Below are positions 9,244-17,498 of a DNA stretch of 64,000 nt, one piece after another; the first letter of the stretch is position 1, and each line of letters opens with the position of its first letter. The notes beneath the pieces are model-generated. The model saw nothing but the letters and a program-made list of their open reading frames with translations. It ran no database searches and was not told the origin of the DNA. The stretch is from Sphingobacterium yanglingense (lineage in GTDB: Bacteria; Bacteroidota; Bacteroidia; Sphingobacteriales; Sphingobacteriaceae). Made by a program: the position numbers and the translations under genes. Where the stretch lies: contig NZ_SNYV01000016.1 of the NCBI RefSeq assembly GCF_004363245.1, positions 362,496 to 426,495 on the forward strand, written 5' to 3'.

Positions 9244-10434
9244 TTATTTATAAGATGTTACGATTACCCTCCTTTCTTTTCCAGACATTTTATCTGTTAC
9301 AATTTCAAATTTAGCTTTACCTGTTAGTTGTATACTTTTTAATATTTCCTCCAGTGGAACTGTCCGTTCAAGTCTGCCATAATACAGATAGTCAGAAGAC
9401 GCTTTTCCTATGTATTGAATTTCAACCCCGTACCATTGGGCTACTTTTTCTAGAATTGATTCTAGATTCTCATCGTCAAACATAAACAACCCATTTTTCC
9501 AATCGGTAATGGATTCAACGTTTGCTTTTCTTAATGCAATAGTTCCCGCACCACTATCAACTCCCATTTGACCAGGCTTTAATATCACTTGCGACCGCTC
9601 CCCTTTTAACCTAACAGAACCTTCCAACAATGTCGTACGGGTCACCTCTTTATGGTAAGCATTAATATTAAATATCGTTCCTAACACCTCTACTTCACTT
9701 TTGTTGACAATGACTTTAAACGGTTTTGTCTCATTTTTTTCAACCTCAAAATAAGCCTCTCCATATAACTCTACTTTTCTTTCGAATGATGCAAACACCA
9801 CAGGATACCGAAGTGTGGACCCCGCATTCAGCCAAACAGTACTACCATCGGACAGCGCTACTTTATAACTCATCCCTTTAGGCACCGACAGCGTATTATA
9901 TTTTATCCCATTATCTCTACCTGACATTTCCGCATACACCAGCTCGTTGCCTTCTGGTTTACTAATCACTCCCCCTGTCTCGTTATATACTAAATCTATA
10001 GAAGAGTCTGTTAATGATATTTTTTTTCCATCATCCAATGTAAGCACAGGCATGTTACTCGGTGGTTCTGTTGATTCTTTCTTTATGGCTACCGGTTTCA
10101 GTTCTATATCTTGGTTGGTGTTATATAAAAACACAGAAATGGAAGATATCACAACAAATACGGCACAAGCAGCAGCATATTTCTTCCAATTGAAACGAAC
10201 TATCTTAGATTGCTTTATTTGCTGTTGAACCCTAGACAAGGCTTTTCTCTTGAACAACTCTTCATTACCCAATTTCGCTTCGTCCCAATAATACACTGTA
10301 TCAATCGAAAAATCATCTTTGTAATTTTCTAGGATTTTGATTTCCTCAACAGTACATCTCCCGTCTACGTACTTTTCATATAGTAAAATGTATTCTTCTC
10401 TTGTCATAATATCAGGATAAACATTTGGAGTCAA
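9244..10434 (-). CDS. FecR-family anti-sigma factor
   Basis: 396 residues: a cytoplasmic N-terminal sigma-binding region, a single membrane segment at about 86-104 (YAAACAVFVVISSISVFLY), a periplasmic FecR domain (about 175-270, with DGSTVWLNAGSTLRYP) and a C-terminal DUF4974 secretin-like region (about 320-390). The topology matches a trans-envelope anti-sigma that reads the STN domain of the neighbouring SusC. It is divergent from the ECF sigma gene, unusual only in that sigma and FecR are often co-directional. The start could also be M10 (MTREEYILL), which is nearer the usual family start. Confidence 0.92.
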   Translation of the reverse strand: MTPNVYPDIMTREEYILLYEKYVDGRCTVEEIKILENYKDDFSIDTVYYWDEAKLGNEELFKRKALSRVQQQIKQSKIVRFNWKKYAAACAVFVVISSISVFLYNTNQDIELKPVAIKKESTEPPSNMPVLTLDDGKKISLTDSSIDLVYNETGGVISKPEGNELVYAEMSGRDNGIKYNTLSVPKGMSYKVALSDGSTVWLNAGSTLRYPVVFASFERKVELYGEAYFEVEKNETKPFKVIVNKSEVEVLGTIFNINAYHKEVTRTTLLEGSVRLKGERSQVILKPGQMGVDSGAGTIALRKANVESITDWKNGLFMFDDENLESILEKVAQWYGVEIQYIGKASSDYLYYGRLERTVPLEEILKSIQLTGKAKFEIVTDKMSGKERRVIVTSYK

Positions 10435-10573
10435 TATACCTTCTAAAGCGTATTACCAACCATCCGCCTTACTTAGAGTACCTAATTTGCCTAACCACAC
10501 ACACTATTTTATTTTTTTTATTTGTACATTTTTTGTGTACTTTAGACATCCTTTCTTTTACAGATATTGTTTT

Positions 10574-11161
10574 ATGACCGACTTAGAATTATGGAAACTA
10601 ATCAAATTGGATGATGAAAAAGCCTTTTCGCTTCTTTTTAACAGATATTCTTCTCGAATATATTCTAAGGCCTACTCTTACCTTAAAAGCTCAGAAACCA
10701 GTGAGCAAATAGCTCATGATATTTTTATAACGATTTGGAATAATAGAAAGACTCTAGAAATAAAATCTTTCAACAACTATATTACCGCAGCAGCTAGATA
10801 TAGGGTATACAAACACATATCACTAAACAAAGTCATCCCTATTGATTATAAAGAAAACATAGAAGACTTCAATTCTTTTGAAAGTGCATCAAACTTGGGC
10901 TACAGCAACCTCACTTATAAAGACTTGGAAAAGGAAGTGGACGGCTACCTAGACAGTCTACCCAAACGGTGTAAAGAGATATTCTTGTTAAGTAGAAAGT
11001 ATTTTTTATCAAATGACGAAATCGCAATGAAACTCGGTATTTCAAAAAGAACTGTTGAAAATCAAATCACCTTTGCACTTAAGCATTTGCGAATTTCATT
11101 GAAAGATATCTCAATATATTTGATTATCCTTGATGGAATCTACAGAATCCATCAAGGATAA
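10574..11161 (+). CDS. ECF RNA polymerase sigma factor controlling the SusCD locus
   Basis: 195 residues when started at the ATG at 10574 (MTDLELWKLI). A longer frame from 10487 adds 29 aromatic residues unlike any sigma factor. Region 2 is at about 10-75 (AFSLLFNRYSSRIYSKAYSYL, DIFITIWNNR) and region 4 at about 125-175 (YLDSLPKRCKEIFLLSRK, NDEIAMKLGISKRTVENQI). It is the partner of the divergent FecR and should activate susC-susD when the glycan is bound. The stop codon lies inside the right arm of a 20-bp inverted repeat. Confidence 0.9.
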   Translation: MTDLELWKLIKLDDEKAFSLLFNRYSSRIYSKAYSYLKSSETSEQIAHDIFITIWNNRKTLEIKSFNNYITAAARYRVYKHISLNKVIPIDYKENIEDFNSFESASNLGYSNLTYKDLEKEVDGYLDSLPKRCKEIFLLSRKYFLSNDEIAMKLGISKRTVENQITFALKHLRISLKDISIYLIILDGIYRIHQG

Positions 11162-11167
11162 TCAAAT
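11118..11167 (+). terminator. 20-bp perfect inverted repeat across the sigma gene stop codon
   Basis: The arms at 11118-11137 and 11148-11167 are exact reverse complements (core TTGATTATCCTTGATGGA) with a 10-nt loop. The TAA of the sigma gene is in the right arm. No U-tract follows. It lies 56 bp before the convergent heparinase gene end. It probably acts as a transcription stop or an mRNA 3'-end stabiliser. Confidence 0.65.
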
Positions 11168-11222
11168 TAGGCTTTATCAACAAGCACATTGACCTTTATC
11201 AGACTGATATTCAGTCTCCGCA

Positions 11223-13937
11223 TTAAAAAGCTGGCACTATCCAATACTTGCCCTTTTTACCCTCAAAATACAAAGTATTCTTACCACTATCTACCTGAAA
11301 ATCTCCCAATTTATTCTTTCGATTTCCGAAATAGACGCTCCAGAGACCTTCTTTCAGTCCGGTCAAAACAATATGGTTCTGTTTGCCCTGTGGCGCTTCG
11401 ATACTGAACTCGGTCTCAATAAAGTGCTCTAACCTACTCATACTAACGACATTATTCTCTGCTACAACCACATAGCTAACATCCGTCTTAAGATACTTCA
11501 CTGCCATTGCTTGCACACCATCTTCTGCCACCTGAAAAACAGTAAGAAATTCGTCTTGTTTACTCTCTTTCCTGGGACTTAGCATAATTCGGTGACCTTT
11601 TGTTTCAGGCAGATTGGAAAGAGGGGGAGTACTTTTATAGTCAAATGAATTGTTTGCTAAGTCTCCACTCAAAACCTGTATATCCCTATCGGCAGGAGAA
11701 GGAATAAGTGTCTTTATATGTATTTTCCCAACATCTCCCTCTTTGCTATTCGTAAGTATTAGGTCCTCTCGGCCTATTTCCGGTTTATTTAAAGCATTGA
11801 CCTGCCAATATTTTTTAAAAGATGAATCTTTAGCACGTATTTTATCATTAAGGATTATCAATGCAGGAATATCTTTCCTATTCAGGTTTAGAAAACAAAA
11901 ACTTCTGATGTATTTTTCTATCTTACTATTTCCATAAGCATTTGTAAGGTCTGCAGAAAAAAAACTATAATAAGGCGTTAACTTTTCAGGACCATAATTT
12001 GCGGACATAACCGTGCCATTGTCAAACCAAGGATCTTTTTTTGTCTCTTCTGGCGATTTTGGAAATCTTTGGTTAAACTTCGTTCCTCCATCATTAGCCT
12101 CGGCTCTCGGATATTTTTCCTCCGGATCTACGACCAGCATCATGCTATGAGCAATAGATCTCTTATTAAAGTTAAAATCATAAGGAGTCCCGTAAAATCT
12201 ATAGACTCCCAAATCGCCAAATTGTAACCCTTTATAGTATAGCTGAATCGAACCAGCGTCACTATGTTGATGATTGCCAAAATGATATCCGCCGCCTTTT
12301 ATTTCAGCAACCACATCGCTACTCTTGGCACTAATATTCCATCCAGTCCGCGCAATCATAGAACCTAAAACTGGACCGAAATCCTTAGTCAACGGCAATA
12401 AGCCTCTATTTTTTTCAGCTATTAGTTGTGGATCATTCAATAACAAAAAAAGCACCTGATTATCCGACATACCTCCTTGCCTTTCAAAATCAGCTTTGAG
12501 AACAGGGTCCTCTGCATAAGAAGATGCCAACAACGTAAATAATGGGGCTTTCCAATAGTAAGGAGCACCATTCGTAGATGCGCCGAACCCATCTCCATCT
12601 CTTAGCATTTCTCCATCCGGTAATCTGGCATATAACCAATACTTACCCACATCTTTAATGTTATCATCAAATACTGCCGTCCCTGTCATCCGATAATAAA
12701 GCCAAGCAGCATGTAAATCCCAAGTGAATCTATAAGAGCCATAATTCACCCCTTGATTGTGCCTTGGAGACTGATATTCAAACTTCCTCATTGGCACCAA
12801 TTGTTCTAGAATAGAGTAGGATATGTATTTATAAGGTTCAGGGTTTTCATCATAAATAGCAATACTCATCGATAATAGGTCTCGACATACTTGAGCCTCA
12901 TTTCCATGACCATTGACAACACTCTGCAAAAACGGAGGCCAACCAATTTCCATGTCATCAGAAAGTCTCAATAAATTTTCAACAAAAACAGTGCGTTCAT
13001 CTTCTCTGATGATAGTATAACACCAATCATATACCAATGAGGAAACATATATCGCCCTACCAATCTCGCGGGTTATGTCTAACAGATTCCCGAACTCGAC
13101 ATGAGAAATATAATTCTTCATCATATCTACAGCCTCTCGTCCAACCTTTTTGTCTCCTGTCATCAGGAAATAGAATGCTTTTGCTTCTGCTGCTTTCTCT
13201 AGTTTTTCATCAAAAGGAATTTCTCCAGAAGCTACTCCCGCGAAATCATACGGTTTAATTGCGTCGGTTTTTACGCGTTCCCATTTGAGCTTATTCTCTC
13301 CTTGTTCTAATCTAGCTTTCACTACAGGTAAAGAATTTGCATTAACCCATAGTCTAGGCCTGGATTGTGGAGGCAATACTTTTGGTACATACTGTTGCGC
13401 AAGTTCTGGTATTACAGGTGGCACATACGTCTTTAAACTTACACTTTCTAAAATAACACCTTCGGGCAACCACAGCTTAAGACTCTTGCTCTCTTCGCCT
13501 ACATTGAATTTACCGGACGCTTGTCTTGATGGTTGCTTATTTAGTTCCCAAGGAGCAAATACCACTCTTTTAGTTATGTTTTGATTTTCAAATTGCAGTG
13601 TTATAAATAGGGACTCAAATTTGGTTTTTGCCTCGGCCAATATTTGATCTCCAATTCTATTACTATATGCCTGTGTTGTTACGACATAACGCCCAGGTTC
13701 AACACCACTTAAATCAATAGCTATATCCGCGTCTCTATCAGAGTCTTGGACACGCCCATGCAAAGACACTCCCTTTTTACTGATTATTTTTTGATTCTCA
13801 ACAATCTCTACATTTTTACTGTTCAGTTTCATTTGGTCAGTTCCAAACGTATATGTAACCTTGTTGGAAGCTCTTTGTTGACATTCTGCTCTCCACGATA
13901 CTGCTAACAACAGGAACATGATAAAAAATCTTTTCAT
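11223..13937 (-). CDS. Heparinase II/III-family polysaccharide lyase (PL21-like)
   Basis: 904 residues from the ATG at 13937, which opens a signal peptide (MKRFFIMFLLLAVSWRAECQ); an upstream in-frame extension lacks one. A beta-rich N-terminal region precedes the lyase start (PRLWVNANSLPVVKARL), an alpha/alpha toroid follows, then a beta-sheet domain. H344 and E347 (NGHGNEA), Y399 (NYGSYR), H556 and H558 (GNHQHSDAGS) and D575 (FGDLGVY) match, in order and largely in spacing, the catalytic and zinc residues I recall for Pedobacter HepB. It should beta-eliminate uronic-acid glycans in the periplasm. Convergent with the sigma gene and downstream of no other gene, it ends 55 bp from the inverted repeat. 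Confidence 0.8.
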   Translation of the reverse strand: MKRFFIMFLLLAVSWRAECQQRASNKVTYTFGTDQMKLNSKNVEIVENQKIISKKGVSLHGRVQDSDRDADIAIDLSGVEPGRYVVTTQAYSNRIGDQILAEAKTKFESLFITLQFENQNITKRVVFAPWELNKQPSRQASGKFNVGEESKSLKLWLPEGVILESVSLKTYVPPVIPELAQQYVPKVLPPQSRPRLWVNANSLPVVKARLEQGENKLKWERVKTDAIKPYDFAGVASGEIPFDEKLEKAAEAKAFYFLMTGDKKVGREAVDMMKNYISHVEFGNLLDITREIGRAIYVSSLVYDWCYTIIREDERTVFVENLLRLSDDMEIGWPPFLQSVVNGHGNEAQVCRDLLSMSIAIYDENPEPYKYISYSILEQLVPMRKFEYQSPRHNQGVNYGSYRFTWDLHAAWLYYRMTGTAVFDDNIKDVGKYWLYARLPDGEMLRDGDGFGASTNGAPYYWKAPLFTLLASSYAEDPVLKADFERQGGMSDNQVLFLLLNDPQLIAEKNRGLLPLTKDFGPVLGSMIARTGWNISAKSSDVVAEIKGGGYHFGNHQHSDAGSIQLYYKGLQFGDLGVYRFYGTPYDFNFNKRSIAHSMMLVVDPEEKYPRAEANDGGTKFNQRFPKSPEETKKDPWFDNGTVMSANYGPEKLTPYYSFFSADLTNAYGNSKIEKYIRSFCFLNLNRKDIPALIILNDKIRAKDSSFKKYWQVNALNKPEIGREDLILTNSKEGDVGKIHIKTLIPSPADRDIQVLSGDLANNSFDYKSTPPLSNLPETKGHRIMLSPRKESKQDEFLTVFQVAEDGVQAMAVKYLKTDVSYVVVAENNVVSMSRLEHFIETEFSIEAPQGKQNHIVLTGLKEGLWSVYFGNRKNKLGDFQVDSGKNTLYFEGKKGKYWIVPAF

Positions 13938-14099
13938 AATTTCTATGTTCATAATTTTATTATTGTCTATCTTAACAATGGAGTACCTATTCATCAAACT
14001 AACACACACAAAAAATAAAACTAAATCAAAAAGAAATTCTACAAACAATAAATGAGATGTTTGGTTTAGCTTAAAACCGGAGGTTTTCTAAAAGAAAAA

Positions 14100-14128
14100 A
14101 GCCTTCAACTACTAACAAGTTAAAGGCT
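14100..14128 (-). terminator. Rho-independent terminator of tRNA-Lys
   Basis: AGCCTTTAACT/AGTTGAAGGCT on the minus strand gives an 11-bp stem with one mismatch and a 7-nt loop, followed by a T-run. It starts 10 nt after the tRNA 3' end. Confidence 0.75.
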
Positions 14129-14137
14129 TTTTTTTAG

Positions 14138-14210
14138 TGACCCCGCTGAGGCTCGAACTCAGGACCCACAGATTAAGAGTCTGTTGCTCTACCAACTGAG
14201 CTACGAAGTC
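14138..14210 (-). tRNA. tRNA-Lys (anticodon CTT)
   Basis: 73 nt with a full cloverleaf on the minus strand: acceptor GACTTCG/CGGGGTC (two G-U pairs), D-arm GCTC..GAGC, anticodon stem ACAGA/TCTGT with loop CTCTTAA, T-arm CTGAG/CTCAG with TTCGAGC, discriminator A. CCA is not encoded. A terminator hairpin follows directly. Confidence 0.93.
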
Positions 14211-14295
14211 AATGAAACAAATGTAAGGGCTGAGGTTTAAAAAATCAATATCTTTTACTTACACAACAAACAAATACCAACCAAAACACTGTGTA

Positions 14296-14997
14296 TCAAT
14301 TATTTTTGTTTTTTCTTTCTTCGAATACCACATAACTTATTACATAATAATGAGGGGAATTCTCCAAAAGCGCCTTTGCTTCTAAAATATTAGAAGACAA
14401 ATCGGCCGCTGCACAAGATCGCTCAATATTATGCACTTTATCCACCCAAGACGAAGCATAGACCAATACTGGAATTTCCTGATTCAACACCCACCCTACC
14501 TTACTATAACTCCTCCAACTATACCCTTGCCCATACCTCGTAAGGTGTTTATCCAATTTAATTCCTTGCAAGGCACCACTATAGGTTTCGACTTTTAAAT
14601 AAACCAGGCTATCCATATCTTTTGCAAAGAAGGTAAGCTGGTCTATATAATCTACCGAAACTCTATTCGTAAAGCGATCATTATCTTTATAATACCGATA
14701 GGTATTATCGTTCATCACCCCGACACTTCTTCGTTTTACAATTTCTCCTCCTTTATATTCTGTAAGGATAATATCAAATTGATATACTGTATCAAACGGA
14801 TTTAATGGAATATTGAAGACACTCACGCCGGCCAATTCCAATGCTTTCAGGATTTGTACCTGACTAATGCGACTTGCATTATATCGATTATACTCATCTT
14901 CTTTTTCAATAGCTGTACGCTGATCTTTCACATATCCCTGAGCAAATAATGAAATAGGCAGTAGGCACAACAATAAAATTGAAATATGATTTTTCAT
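14296..14997 (-). CDS. Secreted protein of unknown function
   Basis: 233 residues with a signal peptide (residues 1-19, ending SLFAQ). The mature part looks globular and mixed alpha/beta (RISQVQILKALELAGVSVFNIP, QFDIILTEYKGGEIVKR, YYVISYVVFEER). It resembles the DUF5041-type secreted proteins of Bacteroides in layout, but I cannot confirm that. The purine-rich 3' end (ERKNKNN) is ordinary. It stands alone between tRNA-Lys and the KDPG aldolase gene, with 145 bp upstream before that gene. A periplasmic or outer-membrane location is likely. Confidence 0.7.
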   Translation of the reverse strand: MKNHISILLLCLLPISLFAQGYVKDQRTAIEKEDEYNRYNASRISQVQILKALELAGVSVFNIPLNPFDTVYQFDIILTEYKGGEIVKRRSVGVMNDNTYRYYKDNDRFTNRVSVDYIDQLTFFAKDMDSLVYLKVETYSGALQGIKLDKHLTRYGQGYSWRSYSKVGWVLNQEIPVLVYASSWVDKVHNIERSCAAADLSSNILEAKALLENSPHYYVISYVVFEERKNKNN

Positions 14998-15142
14998 GAG
15001 TTTGATATTATCTACGATTTACCGCTGTAAATGTAAACAGAATATATCGTAAGTAAGATGTTACCATCAGTGCAAAAAAGTCAAAACGCCGCATTTGTTT
15101 TAGGAACGACTACCTATCATTCCCGGAAACAAATGCGCATCT

Positions 15143-15802
15143 TTACATTTTATTGTTTTGTCTGGCTTGACTCACAAGGCTCAATGCCAATACAGTTCTT
15201 TCTTCCAATCCCTCGGTTTGCTTAGGGTCAATCAATTTGCTCCCCATCCCAACAGCACATACGCCTGACTGAAACCAAGATTTTAAATTATTGATTTCTA
15301 TATCAACGCCACCTGTTGGTATGAACAACTGTCCTTTAAATAAATCCTTAATCGCAGTCATGAATCCTGGCCCCAATATATTCGCAGGAAAGAGCTTAAT
15401 CAGAGCAGCATCATATTCTTGAGCTGTGTAAATTTCTGTTGGAGTCATACAACCTGGGACCCAAAGTAAACCGGCCTCATTCACCAATTTCCCTACACTG
15501 GGGTTCACAATTGGAGACACGATAAAATCAGCTCCCAAATCTATAAAAAGGGAAGCCTCTTTAGCATTTTTTATCGTGCCTATTCCAAGATAGAGCCCTG
15601 GCATTTCTTGGTCTCTAACAGACAACAGCGCTTTAAACACCACTTCTGCTTTGTCACCTCTGTTGGTAAACTCAAAGACTCTTACACCGGCATTATAAAG
15701 CGTCTTTACAAGCTCGACCGATTCATCAACAACATCATGATAAAATAAGGGCAATATACCCTGCTGTAAAATGGCATCTAATACTATTTTCTTCTTGCTC
15801 AT
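15143..15802 (-). CDS. kdgA: 2-dehydro-3-deoxy-phosphogluconate (KDPG) aldolase
   Basis: 219 residues, the usual size of Eda/KdgA. E44 (FEFTNRG) and the Schiff-base lysine K136 (ALIKLFPANILG) are in the positions of E. coli Eda E45 and K133; the PGCMTPTE and PTGGVD phosphate-binding loops are present. It splits KDPG to pyruvate and glyceraldehyde-3-phosphate, the last step of uronate breakdown. The start overlaps the kinase stop by 4 bp (ATGA), so the two are translationally coupled. Confidence 0.93.
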   Translation of the reverse strand: MSKKKIVLDAILQQGILPLFYHDVVDESVELVKTLYNAGVRVFEFTNRGDKAEVVFKALLSVRDQEMPGLYLGIGTIKNAKEASLFIDLGADFIVSPIVNPSVGKLVNEAGLLWVPGCMTPTEIYTAQEYDAALIKLFPANILGPGFMTAIKDLFKGQLFIPTGGVDIEINNLKSWFQSGVCAVGMGSKLIDPKQTEGLEERTVLALSLVSQARQNNKM

Positions 15803-16824
15803 CTCTTTATTCGTTTTTGGATATCTGTGACCGAACTATCGGTCGCATCACTCGCTATAAATAATTTATCAAAAGCCGCCGCAGTAGCAAACTCAAGTGT
15901 GTCACGCATCTGCATCTCTTGGTATAGCCCATATATCAGTCCGGCCATGAAACAATCTCCACTTCCTACCCTATCCACAATCTCTTCTGCCAGATACTCT
16001 TCGGAGACCAAGAACTCCTCCCTCCCAAAAAAGGTCGTAAAATACTGGATTCCTTTCTCGAGATAATCAAACCTAAATGTGTTGGCTACAAATTTACATT
16101 TCTCAAATCGCGAGACGAGCTCCAAACTTGTTCTCTTTGCCTGTTCTTCAAGCAGCCCTCTGGGATAACTCGGTTTTACCTCTTGCATCTCCGGAGCTAA
16201 TGAAGTACCTAACATCTGTTTCGCTGCCCATACATTTCCCATTATAAGATCAGCGTACGCTGCTAGATCCGGCATTATTTCTATCGGTTCCTTTCCGTAT
16301 TTCCACAACTTAGAACGGTAATTGAGATCTAGGGAGACAAAGATATTTTGACGTTTTGCTTCTTTCACGGCATCAAGACATATGTCAGCTATTTCCTGAG
16401 ATATAGCAGGACAGATCGCAGAAAAGTGAAACCATGTTACATCTTTGAAAACTGTCTGCCAATCTATATCGCTACGCCTTAGATTAGCAAACGCAGAGTC
16501 TGCCCTATCATATATCACTCCCGCATGCTTTACATCCTTCCCCTTAGGCAAGTAATACAACCCCATACGCCCGCCCTGCAACAGCATATGGTCTATATTG
16601 ACTTCTCTTGCCTTCAGATGCTCTAAAACACCAAAGGTTATATCATTTTGAGGCATCGCAGAAATATAAGCAGACGGCAATCCCCATGTCGCTAGAGCTG
16701 AAGCAACATTAAGTTCCGCTCCACCGACAAAAAACGGCAAAACGCCCATCCCAATCCAATCCTGAGAAAGATCAGGACAGATGCGGAACAATATTTCTCC
16801 AAAATTTAAAATCTTACCATTCAT
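15799..16824 (-). CDS. kdgK: PfkB-family 2-keto-3-deoxygluconate (KDG) kinase
   Basis: 341 residues. The N-terminal NFGEILFRICPD and GGAELNVASALATWG are typical of ribokinase-family sugar kinases; the C-terminal DRVGSGDCFMAG holds the catalytic base D290 (GSGD in place of the more common GAGD). KDG kinase is inferred from its coupling to the KDPG aldolase gene. It makes KDPG in the cytoplasm. Its first codons overlap the end of a decayed uronate isomerase frame, so an ancestral uxaC-kdgK-kdgA operon is likely. Confidence 0.9.
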   Translation of the reverse strand: MNGKILNFGEILFRICPDLSQDWIGMGVLPFFVGGAELNVASALATWGLPSAYISAMPQNDITFGVLEHLKAREVNIDHMLLQGGRMGLYYLPKGKDVKHAGVIYDRADSAFANLRRSDIDWQTVFKDVTWFHFSAICPAISQEIADICLDAVKEAKRQNIFVSLDLNYRSKLWKYGKEPIEIMPDLAAYADLIMGNVWAAKQMLGTSLAPEMQEVKPSYPRGLLEEQAKRTSLELVSRFEKCKFVANTFRFDYLEKGIQYFTTFFGREEFLVSEEYLAEEIVDRVGSGDCFMAGLIYGLYQEMQMRDTLEFATAAAFDKLFIASDATDSSVTDIQKRIKR

Positions 16825-17010
16825 TACTTAAAAAATCTAAAATATTCCTGGGGTTATAATAGCTTATATCTTGTATAATCTGCCAGCCCATTCTATGTCA
16901 TTAGGAATCCCTCCTTTTTCCAGATCTATCCCAAACATATCGCATACAAGCCTTCTGAAATACTCCTATCTAGGAAAGGATAGAAAGCTTACAGAAACCG
17001 ATCAGATCAT
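16814..17010 (-). pseudogene. uxaC: Decayed C-terminal end of uronate isomerase
   Basis: On the minus strand the remnant reads VSFLSFPR, then a TAG where uronate isomerases have His, then EYFRRLVCDMFGIDLEKG, then GIPNDIEWAGRL. A one-base shift near 16878 then gives QDISYYNPRNILDFLSNEW and a stop at 16816-16814. This follows the UxaC C-terminus (SFLSY-RHEYFRR..., IPND, QDICYNNAKNYF-like) as I know it. A second stop lies further upstream (near 17000), and beyond that I see no UxaC-like sequence. The remnant ends inside the kdgK start, the spacing expected of an old operon. The rest of the 16825-17498 gap holds a terminator and a repeat module. Confidence 0.75.
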
Positions 17011-17186
17011 GTTCCGTATCTGTTCCCTTAAGTGTAAAAAACCTATATTATTATTACCTCTTTATCTGAGTAAAAAACTTGCATGATCATATCTAGGGTT
17101 TAAAAATAAGCACAAGATAACTAAGATTTACAGTTCTACCTCAATATTAGTTACGAAAACGTTCGCGATATTTTTTTTATACACGT

Positions 17187-17223
17187 AAAAAGCCAAGGTT
17201 TAATGAATCAACCTTGGCTTTTT
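17187..17223. terminator. Strong rho-independent terminator
   Basis: AAAAAGCCAAGGTT and AACCTTGGCTTTTT form a 14-bp perfect stem with a 9-nt loop and T-runs on both sides. No intact gene feeds it from the left. It could be the rteC terminator or the displaced terminator of a chromosomal gene at the left end of the mobile region. Confidence 0.8.
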
Positions 17224-17328
17224 CTTTTTGTCTGTGTAGCCGAAACCGAACAAATCTCGAAACATTTTCTTGAGGATTTAGAACGGCTAACCTCCCTAAG
17301 TGCGGAAGTTACTGCTATGGAATATTAA
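17203..17328 (+). other. Short open frame, possible gene remnant
   Basis: A 41-codon frame that starts in the terminator loop and reads CVAETEQISKHFLEDLERL, then SLSAEVTAMEY. The 3' part looks protein-like (amphipathic helix), but the 5' end is the terminator, so it is not a working gene as it stands. It may be the tail of a protein cut by the insertion of the mobile region. No family was recognised. Confidence 0.2.
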
Positions 17329-17344
17329 AAACTAAAATTCACTC

Positions 17345-17440
17345 CAAAAGAAAAAAACAGAAAAAAAAGAAAGCCATTCTGTTAACGGATATAAGATAAC
17401 GAAGCACTATAAGTCCCGAAGGGTGGCGAAGCCATTATGC
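17345..17440. repeat. Left copy of a two-part repeat module flanking the rteC-mob segment
   Basis: Bases 17345-17378 match 25955-25988 with one mismatch (28 bp identical, an A-rich block ending AGAAAGCCATT). 17409-17426 match 26029-26046 exactly (ATAAGTCCCGAAGGGTGG). Two short tails (GGCGAAGCCA, CCATTATGC) also recur in the same order, but spaced wider in the right copy. It lies just downstream of rteC. Confidence 0.75.
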
Positions 17441-17498
17441 GTGCGAAGTTATCGTTATCCGTTATCTTTGCTTCCCTTTTTGTTTGTTTTTGATACCT

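Noticed and set aside
10487..10573. Upstream extension of the ECF sigma factor
   Set aside because: The extra 29 residues are aromatic and unlike sigma factors; the ATG at 10574 gives the normal start.
13938..14048. N-terminal extension of the heparinase-family lyase
   Set aside because: The signal peptide starts at the ATG at 13937; the upstream residues are A/T-rich leader.
16871..17086. 71-codon plus-strand frame upstream of kdgK
   Set aside because: It is the antisense of the decayed uronate isomerase text, and its product has no protein-like features.
17225..17265. tRNA 3'-end remnant (GTAGCC...GAAC) as the left attachment site of the mobile region
   Set aside because: It shares GTAGCC and a TTTGTC-like flank with the tRNA-Arg end, but the T-loop lacks the conserved A and the identity is too low. 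Kept only as a weak hint.
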